Position numbers and translations under genes: made by a program. Below, piece by piece: positions 10,029 through 17,859 of a DNA stretch of 64,000 nucleotides (position 1 is its first letter; the number at the start of each line of letters is the position of its first letter). Below the pieces are notes generated by a model that was given only the letters and a program-made list of their open reading frames with translations, did not search any database and was not told the DNA's origin. Source of the DNA: an uncultured Acidimicrobiia bacterium (GTDB lineage Bacteria > Actinomycetota > Acidimicrobiia > Acidimicrobiales > CAIXPF01); the NCBI GenBank assembly GCA_903921205.1, contig CAIXPF010000034.1:51844-115843 (forward strand). Direction: 5' to 3'.

Positions 10029-10087
10029 TCGCGCCCTGCCGCGCCCTGCCGCGCCGTGCCCTGCCGTGCCCTGCCGTGCCCTGCCGC
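10029..10087. repeat. 10-bp tandem repeat, 5-6 copies
   Basis: GCGCCCTGCC / GCGCCGTGCC / CTGCCGTGCC units follow each other directly between the DrrA start and the stop of the MFS gene at 10090. The array is noncoding and lies in the 5' region of the exporter operon. Copy number is likely to vary between strains by slippage. Confidence 0.8.
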
Positions 10088-10089
10088 GG

Positions 10090-11574
10090 TCAGGCCGCTG
10101 CGGCAACGGCGCCTGCGTCCATCCCCGATGCGGCGCGACGCTGGCGGGACCGGCTGATCGCCGCCACGGTCGAGCAGGTGAGCCCGAGACCGGCGAAGAC
10201 CGCGCCGAACAGGAACGTGCCGGCGAAACGCCCGGCCGAGGCCGAGTCGCCCAGCACCACCAGCATGATCTGGATGCCCGACACGATGCCGACATACAGC
10301 ATGGTCTGGTTCATCCCGGTGGCCACGCCGATGTCCTTGGGGTCGACCGACCCGGCCACCAGCGTGGTGTAGGCAGGCGAGCCGATACCGGCCGAGGCCC
10401 CTGAGAGCACCAGACCCAGGACCACCAACACCACCGCCTGGGTCTGCGCGCCGAGCGCGAAGGACACCATCGACGCGATCATCATCGACGACGCCGCCAC
10501 CATCGGGATGCCCTCGCCGACCTTGGTGGTGATGATGCCGCCGAGCGGCGAGCACGCAGCGAACACCCCCGGTCGGGGAGCCATCAGCACCGCCACCAGA
10601 CCGACGCCGTAGCCGAAGCGGTCACCGAGCAGCAGCGGGGTGAGCACGAAACCGCCCATGTAGGCGAACTGGTTCAGCGAGTTGGCCAGCAGCGGCGCGG
10701 TGAACGTGGGTCGCCGGAAGTAGTCGAGCCGCAGCAACGGGTAGGGATGGCGCTTCTCGGTACGGATGAACAGCGTCAGCGCCACCACCGCGCCGAGGGC
10801 GAAGGCCGCGACCCACGGGTCGAACAGGCCGGAGCGCACCGCCACGCTGACCGCCAGCAGGGTGCCCAGGATGGTGCCGGCCAGTGACAGCGACCCGACG
10901 ATGTCGAGCGGCACCTTGGCCCGCAACTCCGACTCGCGCAGCACCCGGGCGGCCAGCAGCCAGGCCACCAGCGAGACGACGGCGAAGAACCAGAAGATGC
11001 CGCGCCAGCCGACGACGCCCACCATGGGGCCACCCACGACCAGACCGATGGTCGGCGCCCCGGTGGTGGCGAACTGGAACCAGCCCATGGCCGTGGCGCG
11101 GCGCTTGAGACCGTAGGCCGCCATCATCAGTGCCATGCCGTTGGGCTGCACCAGGGCCCCGCACATCCCGAACATCACCCGGAAGGTGATCAGCGACGCC
11201 GCGTTCCACGACAGGGCGCACAGCCCGGTGGTGACGACCGACCCGGCGAGGCCCACCAGGAACATCTTGCGATGGCCCTTGATGTCGCCCAGCTTGCCCC
11301 CGAGCGGGGTGAACACCGCCATGGTCAGCATCAGGCCGGTGACGATCCAGCCCAAGGTCGTCCGGCTGGTGCCGAGGTCGTTGGCGATGACCGCCAGGGA
11401 GACCGTGACGATGGTCATCAGCGAGCCGAAGCCCATCACCGCCAGCATCACGGTGAACAGCAGCTTCTTGCGGTAGCCGCTGTCCTCGTCGAACGCCGCC
11501 GCGGCTGCGGCGTCAGCTGCGGCCACATCGTCGGCCGCCGCTGCGTCCTGCGCCATCGGCTTCGTCACGGACAT
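10090..11574 (-). CDS. MFS transporter, DHA2 (EmrB/QacA-like) family
   Basis: 494 aa with about 14 predicted membrane helices. It has an alanine/aspartate-rich cytosolic N-terminus, then motif A (GGKLGDIKGHRKMF, after TM2) and motif C-like helices (IGLVVGGPMVGVVGWRGIFW). This size and layout is typical of proton-driven multidrug exporters. The ATG at 11574 is 40 bp downstream of a TGAC-N6-GTCA palindrome, so it may be repressor-controlled. Substrate unknown. Confidence 0.9.
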   Translation of the reverse strand: MSVTKPMAQDAAAADDVAAADAAAAAAFDEDSGYRKKLLFTVMLAVMGFGSLMTIVTVSLAVIANDLGTSRTTLGWIVTGLMLTMAVFTPLGGKLGDIKGHRKMFLVGLAGSVVTTGLCALSWNAASLITFRVMFGMCGALVQPNGMALMMAAYGLKRRATAMGWFQFATTGAPTIGLVVGGPMVGVVGWRGIFWFFAVVSLVAWLLAARVLRESELRAKVPLDIVGSLSLAGTILGTLLAVSVAVRSGLFDPWVAAFALGAVVALTLFIRTEKRHPYPLLRLDYFRRPTFTAPLLANSLNQFAYMGGFVLTPLLLGDRFGYGVGLVAVLMAPRPGVFAACSPLGGIITTKVGEGIPMVAASSMMIASMVSFALGAQTQAVVLVVLGLVLSGASAGIGSPAYTTLVAGSVDPKDIGVATGMNQTMLYVGIVSGIQIMLVVLGDSASAGRFAGTFLFGAVFAGLGLTCSTVAAISRSRQRRAASGMDAGAVAAAA

Positions 11575-11614
11575 CCCCCTCGCTCGACCATGCTGCGACG
11601 CCGGTCCCGATACT

Positions 11615-11628
11615 TGACGATGTCGTCA
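11615..11628. promoter_or_regulatory. TGAC-N6-GTCA palindrome upstream of MFS gene
   Basis: TGACGA-TG-TCGTCA is a perfect 6-bp inverted repeat ending 40 bp upstream of the MFS start codon. Architecture and spacing resemble TetR-family operators. A related site, TGACAGTACCGTCA, occurs at 17016. Confidence 0.4.
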
Positions 11629-11689
11629 CGTTACGGGGTCGCACGTGGTGATGGCACAGGACGGTGACCGACGCCACCCCGCGACGTCG

Positions 11690-12778
11690 TCAGACCCGCT
11701 GGGTGGTCCTGGTCCCGAACAGCCCGGACGGCTTGAACAGCAGCACGACGAGGATCAGCACGAACGCGACGACCAGCGAGAAGTTCGACTTCATCCAGCC
11801 GAGACCGGGAAGTTCCTGCCCGTACCCGAGGACGAGACTCTGCACGGCGGCGATCACGAACGACCCGATCACGGCGCCGCCGATGCTGTCGAGCCCGCCG
11901 AGGGTGGCGGCGGCGAACGCGAAGATGACCAACTTGGCCATGAACGCCGGTTCGAGGTTCGTCTGCTTGGCGACCAGGGTCGCGCCGAGCGTGCCGAACC
12001 CCGCGGCAAGGGCCCAACCGAACTGCAAGGTCGGGCCGACCCGGATGCCGGCGAGGCGCGCCGACTCGACGCTGGAGGACACCGCACGGAACCGCAGCCC
12101 CAGCTTCGTGCGGCTCAGCAGCAGATGCAGTCCTACGACGACCACGGCGCACAGAACCAACGAACCGATGGTCTCGTAGCGGAACCTCGCACCGGCGACC
12201 GAGACGAAATCCGCCGGGCCGGCGGGGAACGGGCTGCGGAAGGCGTGGAACTCCAGGCCCCACAACCCGCCGGCGAAGGACTCCAACATGGCCGCGAGCC
12301 CGAAGGTCACCAGCACGACGGGCAGCGGGTCGGTCGGGTCGAACGGCCGGATGAGCACCCGCTCGATACCGGCCCCGGCAGCCGCCATCACCACGCAGGC
12401 CACGCCGATCCCGACCACGACCGGCAGGCCCCACCCCTCGACCACCTGCCAGCACAGGTAGGCCCCGAACATCGACAGGTTCGCCTGAACGAAGTTGATG
12501 ATGCCGGTTGCCTTGAAGATGAGCACGACCCCGATCGCCGTCATCGCATAGGCCACCCCGTTGCTGAGGCTGTCGAACAGCCGCTGCAGCAACAGGCCGG
12601 GGAAGTCCTCGGTGAGGATGGGCGGCAGCAGCGCCACCACGGTGATCGCCAGCAACCCGCCGAGAACGGCGCTGCCCCGATCGATGGGCCGGCGCCGCCG
12701 AGCAGGGGGCGCAGTTGGCGCCGGCGCGGCCGGGGCGTGGCCACCGTTCACCGGCTTGGTCGTGGAGAGGGAATCCAT
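11690..12778 (-). CDS. branched-chain amino acid ABC transporter permease (LivH family), orphan
   Basis: 362 aa integral membrane protein of the BPD_transp_2/LivH type. After a ~30-residue Pro/Ala-rich N-terminus come 8-9 hydrophobic segments, including GVAYAMTAIGVVLIFKATGIINFVQ, the characteristic LivH segment, and FAAATLGGLDSIGGAVIGS near the C-terminus, typical of this family. It should form half of the membrane channel of an importer for amino acids or amide-like compounds. No livM, livG, livF or binding-protein gene is adjacent, which is unusual. A TetR-type regulator is divergently encoded 80 bp away. Confidence 0.9.
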   Translation of the reverse strand: MDSLSTTKPVNGGHAPAAPAPTAPPARRRRPIDRGSAVLGGLLAITVVALLPPILTEDFPGLLLQRLFDSLSNGVAYAMTAIGVVLIFKATGIINFVQANLSMFGAYLCWQVVEGWGLPVVVGIGVACVVMAAAGAGIERVLIRPFDPTDPLPVVLVTFGLAAMLESFAGGLWGLEFHAFRSPFPAGPADFVSVAGARFRYETIGSLVLCAVVVVGLHLLLSRTKLGLRFRAVSSSVESARLAGIRVGPTLQFGWALAAGFGTLGATLVAKQTNLEPAFMAKLVIFAFAAATLGGLDSIGGAVIGSFVIAAVQSLVLGYGQELPGLGWMKSNFSLVVAFVLILVVLLFKPSGLFGTRTTQRV

Positions 12779-12786
12779 GGCTAATA

Positions 12787-12813
12787 ACTATATCGAACGC
12801 TCTACTATGTCAA
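12787..12813 (-). promoter_or_regulatory. candidate promoter of the LivH gene, possibly leaderless
   Basis: On the minus strand a perfect -35 TTGACA (12808-12813) is followed after 15 bp by TATAGT (12787-12792). A start 6-7 nt downstream would fall within a few bases of the ATG at 12778, giving a leaderless or nearly leaderless mRNA. The 40-bp tract is strikingly AT-rich for this window and contains the imperfect palindrome TCGAAC/GCTCTA, a possible site for the divergent TetR protein. The 15-bp spacer is shorter than ideal. Confidence 0.45.
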
Positions 12814-12858
12814 CCTTCCGAGTCCCTCCTCGCGCACCCCGAACTACGCTCGGCGCCG

Positions 12859-13497
12859 ATGGGCCGCCGACCGACCGATGCCCGCAACCGACTCGCCGCG
12901 GCCGCCGCGGCGCTGCTCCGCGACCGGGGCTACCACGCCACCGGCGTCAAGGAGATCGCGGCGAAGGCCCGCGTCCCCATGGGGTCGCTCTACTTCCACT
13001 TCCCGGGTGGCAAGCAGGAGCTCGTGCTGTCGGCGGTGACCGAGTCGGGCTCCGGCATCGACGCCGCGATCGACCAGGCCATCAGTCTGCATCCGACGGC
13101 CCGGCACGCGGTTGCCGCATTCATCGATCACCTCGCCAACACCCTCGAGACGTCGGGATACGAGACCGGCTGTCCGCTCGCCACCACCGGGCTCGAGCTC
13201 GGCGTCGGAGACGACCCGCTGGCGGCGGCGATCTCCTCGTGGTTCCGCTCGTGGACGTCGCACCTCGCCGAGGCGTTCGCGGCCGAGGGCCGACCGGATG
13301 CGGAGCAACTCGCGACCTTCGTGCTCTCCGCCGTCGAGGGCGGCCTGCTGCTGGCCCGGGTGGCGCGCGACCTCGGGCCGCTGCGGCAGGTCGCCGCCGG
13401 CGTCGACCGGCTCCTGACCCCCACCGCCGGGGACGCCGAGCCCGGCCCCCCATCCGACGAGGCGGCGGACCGACGAGCCGACGTCCCCGCGCCGTAG
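12859..13497 (+). CDS. TetR/AcrR family transcriptional regulator (LmrA/YxaF-like)
   Basis: 212 aa starting at ATG 12859 (MGRRPTDARN); the 260-aa track start is in upstream sequence that overlaps the divergent gene. The N-terminal HTH reads GVKEIAAKARVPMGSLYFHFPGGKQEL (residues ~35-61), the standard TetR pattern. The ligand domain with YETGCPLATTGLE resembles the TetR_C_33 type of LmrA/YxaF-like repressors. It is divergent from the LivH-type permease and probably controls that gene and itself through the AT-rich 80-bp spacer. It converges on the MFS gene at 13531. Confidence 0.9.
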   Translation: MGRRPTDARNRLAAAAAALLRDRGYHATGVKEIAAKARVPMGSLYFHFPGGKQELVLSAVTESGSGIDAAIDQAISLHPTARHAVAAFIDHLANTLETSGYETGCPLATTGLELGVGDDPLAAAISSWFRSWTSHLAEAFAAEGRPDAEQLATFVLSAVEGGLLLARVARDLGPLRQVAAGVDRLLTPTAGDAEPGPPSDEAADRRADVPAP

Positions 13498-13530
13498 CGC
13501 TTCGGCCGCGACGCCGACCGGCTGCGCCGC

Positions 13531-14832
13531 TCAGGCGGTGGCGACCGCGCCGGGGGCCGGGCGACGACGCTCGCCGGCCATGGTGGCGAGCACGCCGACG
13601 ATCAGCAGGACGCCGAGCCCGGCGGCCGCGAGGTTGAGGTCGTGGTAGCTGCGGGCGGCGACGATGGCACCGGCGGAGATACCGGCCGTAGCCCCGAACC
13701 CGGCCATGCACAGGTCGCCGGCGCCCTGGACGCTGGCCCGCTGGCTGACGGGGAAGCTCTCGGTGAGCAGGCCGCTCGAGGCGATGATGCCGAAGCACCA
13801 GGCCAGGCCGACCACGGTGAGCCCGCCGGTGACGCCGATGAACCCGTCGCTGGGGGTCATGCCGGCCCAGATCGCGCCGGCGACGCACAGGGCACCGGCC
13901 GTGATGAGCATCGGGTAGCGGCCCACCCGGTCGGTCAACGAGCCGATGAACGGGCTGAGGGCGTACATGCCCAGAATGTGGCTGAACAACATGATGCTGA
14001 TGGCGGTGTTGGTCTGACCGCCCTCCTTCATGTGCAGCGGCGTCAGCGTCATCGTGCCGACCATGGTGGCCTGGCTGATCATCATGCCCAGCACCGCCAG
14101 ACGGGCCCGCGGATTGGCCAGGATGAGCTTCATCGACGCGGTGAACGGCAGTCGGCCCTCTTCCTTGGTCTGGCCGACGCCACCGGCCACCACCAGCGGG
14201 TCGGGCCGCAGCCGCCACTCGATGATGGCCGCGCCGACCAGGAACAGCAGCGCCCCGACCAGGAACGAGCCGCCGTAGTCGGGCAGTCCGAGGCGACGAC
14301 CGGCCGGGTCGAACACCGACAGCGACACCAGCGAGCCGAACCCGGAGCCGATGGTGGTGGCCCACACGATCAGGCCGATGGTGCGGGCCCGGTGCTCCGG
14401 CTTGGCGAGGTCGGCCGCGGCATAGCGGGTGGCCATGTTGGTGGCGTTGCCGACGCCGATGCAGGCCACGCCGAGCGGCAGCAACGGGAAGAACCGGGTC
14501 ACCGCGGCCATGACCGCCAGGAAGGCTCCGAGGGCGCCGATCAGATAGCCCAGCCGAAGCCCGGGCCTGCGGCCGGAACGGGCCATGAGCCGGGCGAGCG
14601 GGAACGAGCCGGTCGCCGCACCGATCGAAAGGCAGGCCGCCGACAGGCCGGCCAGGCTCTTGCTCCCGGTCAGGTCGTTGGCCAGCAACGCCGTCACCGA
14701 GTAGCCCGACACCAGGCCCATGCCACCGCAGATCTGGCTGCCGAGCAAGGTCCGCACGGTGCGCTTCTGGATCGCCTCGACGTCGAGCGGGGCCGTCGCG
14801 GCACTCGTCGATGAGTTCTCAACCTGCGTCAT
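13531..14832 (-). CDS. MFS transporter
   Basis: 433 aa with 12 predicted helices. The N-terminal segment TVRTLLGSQICGGMGLVSGYSVTALLANDL starts TM1. Loop 2-3 is LARLMARSGRRPGLRLGYLIGALGAF, a variant of motif A, and the central loop contains the charged stretch RPDPLVVAGGVGQTKEEGRLPF. ATG 14832 has GGGGGG upstream and is preferred over the 514-aa track start, which extends into noncoding sequence. Likely a small-molecule exporter; substrate unknown. Confidence 0.88.
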   Translation of the reverse strand: MTQVENSSTSAATAPLDVEAIQKRTVRTLLGSQICGGMGLVSGYSVTALLANDLTGSKSLAGLSAACLSIGAATGSFPLARLMARSGRRPGLRLGYLIGALGAFLAVMAAVTRFFPLLPLGVACIGVGNATNMATRYAAADLAKPEHRARTIGLIVWATTIGSGFGSLVSLSVFDPAGRRLGLPDYGGSFLVGALLFLVGAAIIEWRLRPDPLVVAGGVGQTKEEGRLPFTASMKLILANPRARLAVLGMMISQATMVGTMTLTPLHMKEGGQTNTAISIMLFSHILGMYALSPFIGSLTDRVGRYPMLITAGALCVAGAIWAGMTPSDGFIGVTGGLTVVGLAWCFGIIASSGLLTESFPVSQRASVQGAGDLCMAGFGATAGISAGAIVAARSYHDLNLAAAGLGVLLIVGVLATMAGERRRPAPGAVATA

Positions 14833-15135
14833 GAACAGCCCCCCGGCATGCGCCCGGCCGACGGGGCGCAGCTCCGACGGTAGCGATCCGCCCCTCCGGT
14901 GGCACGATGCTGTGGTCGAGGTCACACCCGGACCCGGAGGACCCCCACCGGACGCGGACGGGCGAGCGTCACCCGGGGCCCGCCGGGCCCGCGATCGGTG
15001 CGAGTCGGACCCGCTCGGGCGGGCCGTCCGGGACTGGCCACGGCGACGGCCCTGTACAGTTCGTTCCTCCCGCAAACCCGTGCCGTGACCAAACGTTTCG
15101 GCGCGCGGCTGCAGCGACCGAACAGGTGAGGCCCA
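14833..15135. other. 303-bp divergent intergenic region
   Basis: No convincing ORF. It must hold the promoters of the MFS gene (minus) and the lipoprotein gene (plus). For the plus strand, TACAGT near 15055 is a possible -10 element and GGTGAGG just upstream of ATG 15136 is the ribosome binding site. I see no strong palindrome. Confidence 0.5.
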
Positions 15136-15660
15136 ATGGAGAAGAGAAGAGTCGCTCGGTGGTCGTTGGCGGCGGTTCTCGTTGCCTCAGTGCTCATCGC
15201 CACCGGCTGCAGTGGCACGAAAGCGGGCACCGAATGGCAAACCATGACCTTGATCCAGGCCAAGCCCGTGCTCGTCGAACTGTCCGATGGGGACGACGTT
15301 CGGGAACACGGGGAGGGGATGGCCTTCGAGGCGGAGCTCGATGATCAGGGTGGGAAGCCGGTGGCCCGGTTGTTGGGTCATCACCTCATCGTCGACACCC
15401 CGGGCGATGACGGCATCGGCGAGCCGTCGTTGGAGGAGCGCTTCGTCACCCTCTCCCTGATCTTCGAATCCGGCGATGCGATCCTCGTTCAGGGCGCCAA
15501 CGTCTATCCGCCCGATCAGAGGATCCTCAAGGCCGACGCTCCGCAGTACCGCGCCATCGTCGGTGGAACAGGGGCGTACAAGGGGATTCGAGGTCAGGTG
15601 AAGACCACGAGGAATGGGGACGAGACGTACACCCATGTCCTCGAGTACACGTTGGACTGA
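15136..15660 (+). CDS. lipoprotein with allene-oxide-cyclase/dirigent-like barrel domain
   Basis: 174 aa. The signal peptide MEKRRVARWSLAAVLVAS ends in lipobox ATGC (Cys25), so it should be lipid-anchored outside the membrane. The mature part is mostly beta strand and ends with IVGGTGAYKGIRGQV followed by the HVLEYTLD strand. That GGTGxYxGxxG signature is typical of the AOC/dirigent barrel superfamily, usually about 140-190 aa. Family assignment is by motif only; an enzymatic role is not implied. Codon use is less GC-biased than its neighbours (GAGAAGAGAAGA at the start), which may point to acquisition. A strong terminator follows. Confidence 0.75.
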   Translation: MEKRRVARWSLAAVLVASVLIATGCSGTKAGTEWQTMTLIQAKPVLVELSDGDDVREHGEGMAFEAELDDQGGKPVARLLGHHLIVDTPGDDGIGEPSLEERFVTLSLIFESGDAILVQGANVYPPDQRILKADAPQYRAIVGGTGAYKGIRGQVKTTRNGDETYTHVLEYTLD

Positions 15661-15720
15661 GACGGCGGTCAACGTGCCGGACGCCTGCGCCACCCGTTCC
15701 GAGCGACGTTGCCGGGACGC

Positions 15721-15764
15721 GGAACGGGCGGTCACCCCGCCGCCGCAGGGTGACCGCCCGTTCC
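15721..15764. terminator. perfect 17-bp stem bidirectional terminator
   Basis: GGAACGGGCGGTCACCC and its exact reverse complement flank a 10-nt loop, between the stops of the convergent lipoprotein (15660) and amidohydrolase (15778). It is the strongest simple hairpin I found in the window, and has no U-tract. Confidence 0.8.
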
Positions 15765-15777
15765 CACGGGCAGGGAC

Positions 15778-16956
15778 TCAGAGGTCGATCTTGTACAGCT
15801 CGGCGGCGTTGTCCTGCAGGATGCGCTTCTGCACCGCCGGATCGAGGGCACCGATGGCCTCGCGCACCCGCTCCACGCTGTGGGGGTAGAGGCAGGTCGG
15901 GTGAGGGATGTCGGTCTCGAACAGGATGCGCTCGGCGCCGAGGTGCTCCACCGCCGGGGCGAGCGTGCGGCTCTCGAACCAGAAGCAGCCGTAGAACTGC
16001 CGGCGGAAGTATTCCGACGGCTTCATCGACAGGTGGCGGAGGTGCTCGGGGGCGGTCTCGCCGCACTGGTAGTCGAGGGCGTCGAGCAGGAACGGGATCC
16101 AGCCGATGCCGCTCTCGACCGACACGAACTTGAGGTTCGGGTGGCGCTCGGGCACGTCACTGACCAGCAGGTTCACCATCCAGCGCAGCTGGCCCAGGAA
16201 GATCGCGGCGCCACCGAGGCTGATCTTCACGTCACCCGGCCACGTCGAGTAGGGCACGGTGCCCGACCAGTTGATGTCGCCCTCGGACGCCCCGATGTGG
16301 AAGTTGATCGGCATCTCGAGCGCCTCGCACACCTCCCAGAACGGCCGCCACTCGGGCTGCGCGAAGTTGGGCATCCCCGAGTCGTGAGGGTTCGAGCACA
16401 TCACGATGCCCTTGGCCCCGTTGCGCTGCATGCGCTCGACCTCGCTGACGCAGGCGTCGATGTCCCACCACGGCACCAGCGCCATGGGCAGGATGCGTCC
16501 ACCCGAGCGGGCCTGCAGGTCGCTCATCCAGTCGTTGTAGATCTCCACGCAGGCGATGCGCAGGGCCCGGTCCTCGATGCGCAGGAAGTTCTGGTTCCCG
16601 AAACCGCCGACGTTCGGGTACACGATGCCGTGGCTGACACCCATCTGGTCCATCAACTGCAGGCGGGCATCGCAGTCGTAGGACGCCGCATGGACCATGT
16701 CGAAGTCGTGCTTGAGGAACTCGAGGCCGAGCATCTTCTCGCCGTCGGGGCGGATGGCGCTGACCGCGGAGTTCCCGGCAAGGGGGATGTCGCCGTTGAC
16801 GACCCACTTCTGGCGGCCGCGGTGCTCCTTGATCTGCGGGACGAGGTCCTTGTACTTGGCCGGGGCCAGCGAGGTCCACAGGTCGGGCGGCTCGGTCCAG
16901 TGGGTGTCGGTGTCGATGATGTTGACGCCGGGAAAGATCGGGCTGACTGCGGGCAT
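15778..16956 (-). CDS. amidohydrolase family protein (amidohydro_2 TIM barrel)
   Basis: 392 aa. The N-terminus NIIDTDTHWTEPPDLW carries the DxDxHxxEP signature of ACMSD/decarboxylase-like metal-dependent hydrolases. Later elements include INFHIGASEG (metal His), VSVESGIGWIPFLLDALD, and the C-terminal FETDIPHPTCLYPHS with the catalytic Asp region. ATG 16956 has AAAGGTGG upstream and is preferred to the 432-aa track start. It probably hydrolyses or decarboxylates a cyclic or aromatic-derived acid. The 162-bp upstream region contains a TGAC-N6-GTCA palindrome. Confidence 0.9.
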   Translation of the reverse strand: MPAVSPIFPGVNIIDTDTHWTEPPDLWTSLAPAKYKDLVPQIKEHRGRQKWVVNGDIPLAGNSAVSAIRPDGEKMLGLEFLKHDFDMVHAASYDCDARLQLMDQMGVSHGIVYPNVGGFGNQNFLRIEDRALRIACVEIYNDWMSDLQARSGGRILPMALVPWWDIDACVSEVERMQRNGAKGIVMCSNPHDSGMPNFAQPEWRPFWEVCEALEMPINFHIGASEGDINWSGTVPYSTWPGDVKISLGGAAIFLGQLRWMVNLLVSDVPERHPNLKFVSVESGIGWIPFLLDALDYQCGETAPEHLRHLSMKPSEYFRRQFYGCFWFESRTLAPAVEHLGAERILFETDIPHPTCLYPHSVERVREAIGALDPAVQKRILQDNAAELYKIDL

Positions 16957-17015
16957 GTCGATCCACCTTTCTGAGCCTGTGGGGCATCCACGCGCCACAG
17001 GCCGTCCAAGGCACC

Positions 17016-17029
17016 TGACAGTACCGTCA
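17016..17029. promoter_or_regulatory. TGAC-N6-GTCA palindrome upstream of amidohydrolase
   Basis: TGACAGTACCGTCA is a quasi-perfect palindrome (TGACRGTACYGTCA), 60 bp upstream of the amidohydrolase start. It has the same arms and spacing as the site at 11615. Likely an operator for a dimeric repressor of the TetR type; no regulator is adjacent. Confidence 0.4.
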
Positions 17030-17060
17030 AGTCGCGAGCCGCGCCGAGGCGGCCCGGCCC

Positions 17061-17092
17061 GCCATCGCAATACCAACAGGTATGGCGACGGC
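17061..17092 (-). terminator. hairpin downstream of carbonic anhydrase gene
   Basis: On the minus strand 14-nt arms (GCCGTCGCCATACC and GGTATTGCGATGGC) pair around a TGTT loop with one G-U wobble and one mismatch, 27 nt after the carbonic anhydrase stop. Position and RNA-level pairing favour a terminator; an operator role is the alternative. Confidence 0.5.
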
Positions 17093-17118
17093 GGGCGGAG
17101 TGAAACGAGCCGGAAGAC

Positions 17119-17697
17119 TCAGACCACGGCACCGGCAGCAGTTGCGGCGGGCACCTCGACCAGCCGACCGGTGGTGACGTCGTAGATGTAGCCGTAGACC
17201 GGGATGGTGCCGGGCACCAGCGGGTGGGAACGGATGCGCACCACGTCGTCGACCACGCTCTGGGCGAGATCACCGATGGTGAGCCAGCTGATGTAGCGAC
17301 CCTCGGCCGAGCCGGGACCGGTGCCCACGTCGGTGAAACCGTCGGCACCGAGCGCCGCGGTCTCCAGGCTCGACGCAAGAAGGTCGCCCATCAGGGCGTC
17401 GGTGAAGAACTCCATGCCGCAGTTGGTGTGATGGATCACGAACCACTCACGGGTCCCGAGCAGCTTGTAGGAGATGACCAGCGAACGGATGGCATCGTCG
17501 CTGGCCCTGCCGCCGGCGTTGCGCACCACGTGCGCGTCGCCCTCGGCCAGGCCGGCGTACTTCGCCGGGTCGAGCCGGGCGTCCATACAGGTGAGAATGG
17601 CGAAGCGGCGGGCCGGGGGCATGGCCAGCCCGCCCTTGTCGCCGAAGCTCGCGGCATAGGTCTCGTTGGCCGAGAGGACTTCCTGCAGAACGGACAT
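17119..17697 (-). CDS. beta-carbonic anhydrase (MT3-like)
   Basis: 192 aa from ATG 17697, which has GGGGAG upstream; the 219-aa track start adds a non-family N-terminus. Zinc ligands and the catalytic dyad are visible as C37-x-D39-x-R41 ([10 protein letters not shown]) and H90-x-x-C93 (IHHTNC). The protein is the small actinobacterial beta class (cf. M. tuberculosis Rv3588c/Rv1284-like). It interconverts CO2 and bicarbonate in the cytosol. The next gene upstream on the same strand is a biotin-dependent acyl-CoA carboxylase subunit, which consumes bicarbonate, so the neighbourhood may be functional. Confidence 0.93.
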   Translation of the reverse strand: MSVLQEVLSANETYAASFGDKGGLAMPPARRFAILTCMDARLDPAKYAGLAEGDAHVVRNAGGRASDDAIRSLVISYKLLGTREWFVIHHTNCGMEFFTDALMGDLLASSLETAALGADGFTDVGTGPGSAEGRYISWLTIGDLAQSVVDDVVRIRSHPLVPGTIPVYGYIYDVTTGRLVEVPAATAAGAVV

Positions 17698-17775
17698 CGG
17701 GCGTCTCCCCAGGTCTCCGCCACGGCCCGGTTGGCCGCGGACGAACTCGAACGCGTCCAACCTACCGATCCGACC

Positions 17776-17816
17776 CATAATTGTCGACTTTTATGATCGG
17801 ATTTATCTTCTTTACA
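17776..17816. promoter_or_regulatory. AT-rich tract upstream of carbonic anhydrase gene
   Basis: About 41 bp with ATAATTG, TTTTATGATC and TTTATCTTC stand out from the surrounding GC-rich DNA and lie 80-120 bp upstream of the carbonic anhydrase start. A promoter for that gene is the likely content, but I cannot place -35/-10 boxes with confidence. Confidence 0.3.
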
Positions 17817-17859
17817 TCGCCGCTCCTGGAACCACAGCCACCCGAGCGGCCGAGCGCGT

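Noticed and set aside
10029-10087. CRISPR array
   Set aside because: 10-bp units with no spacers and no cas genes; simple tandem repeat.
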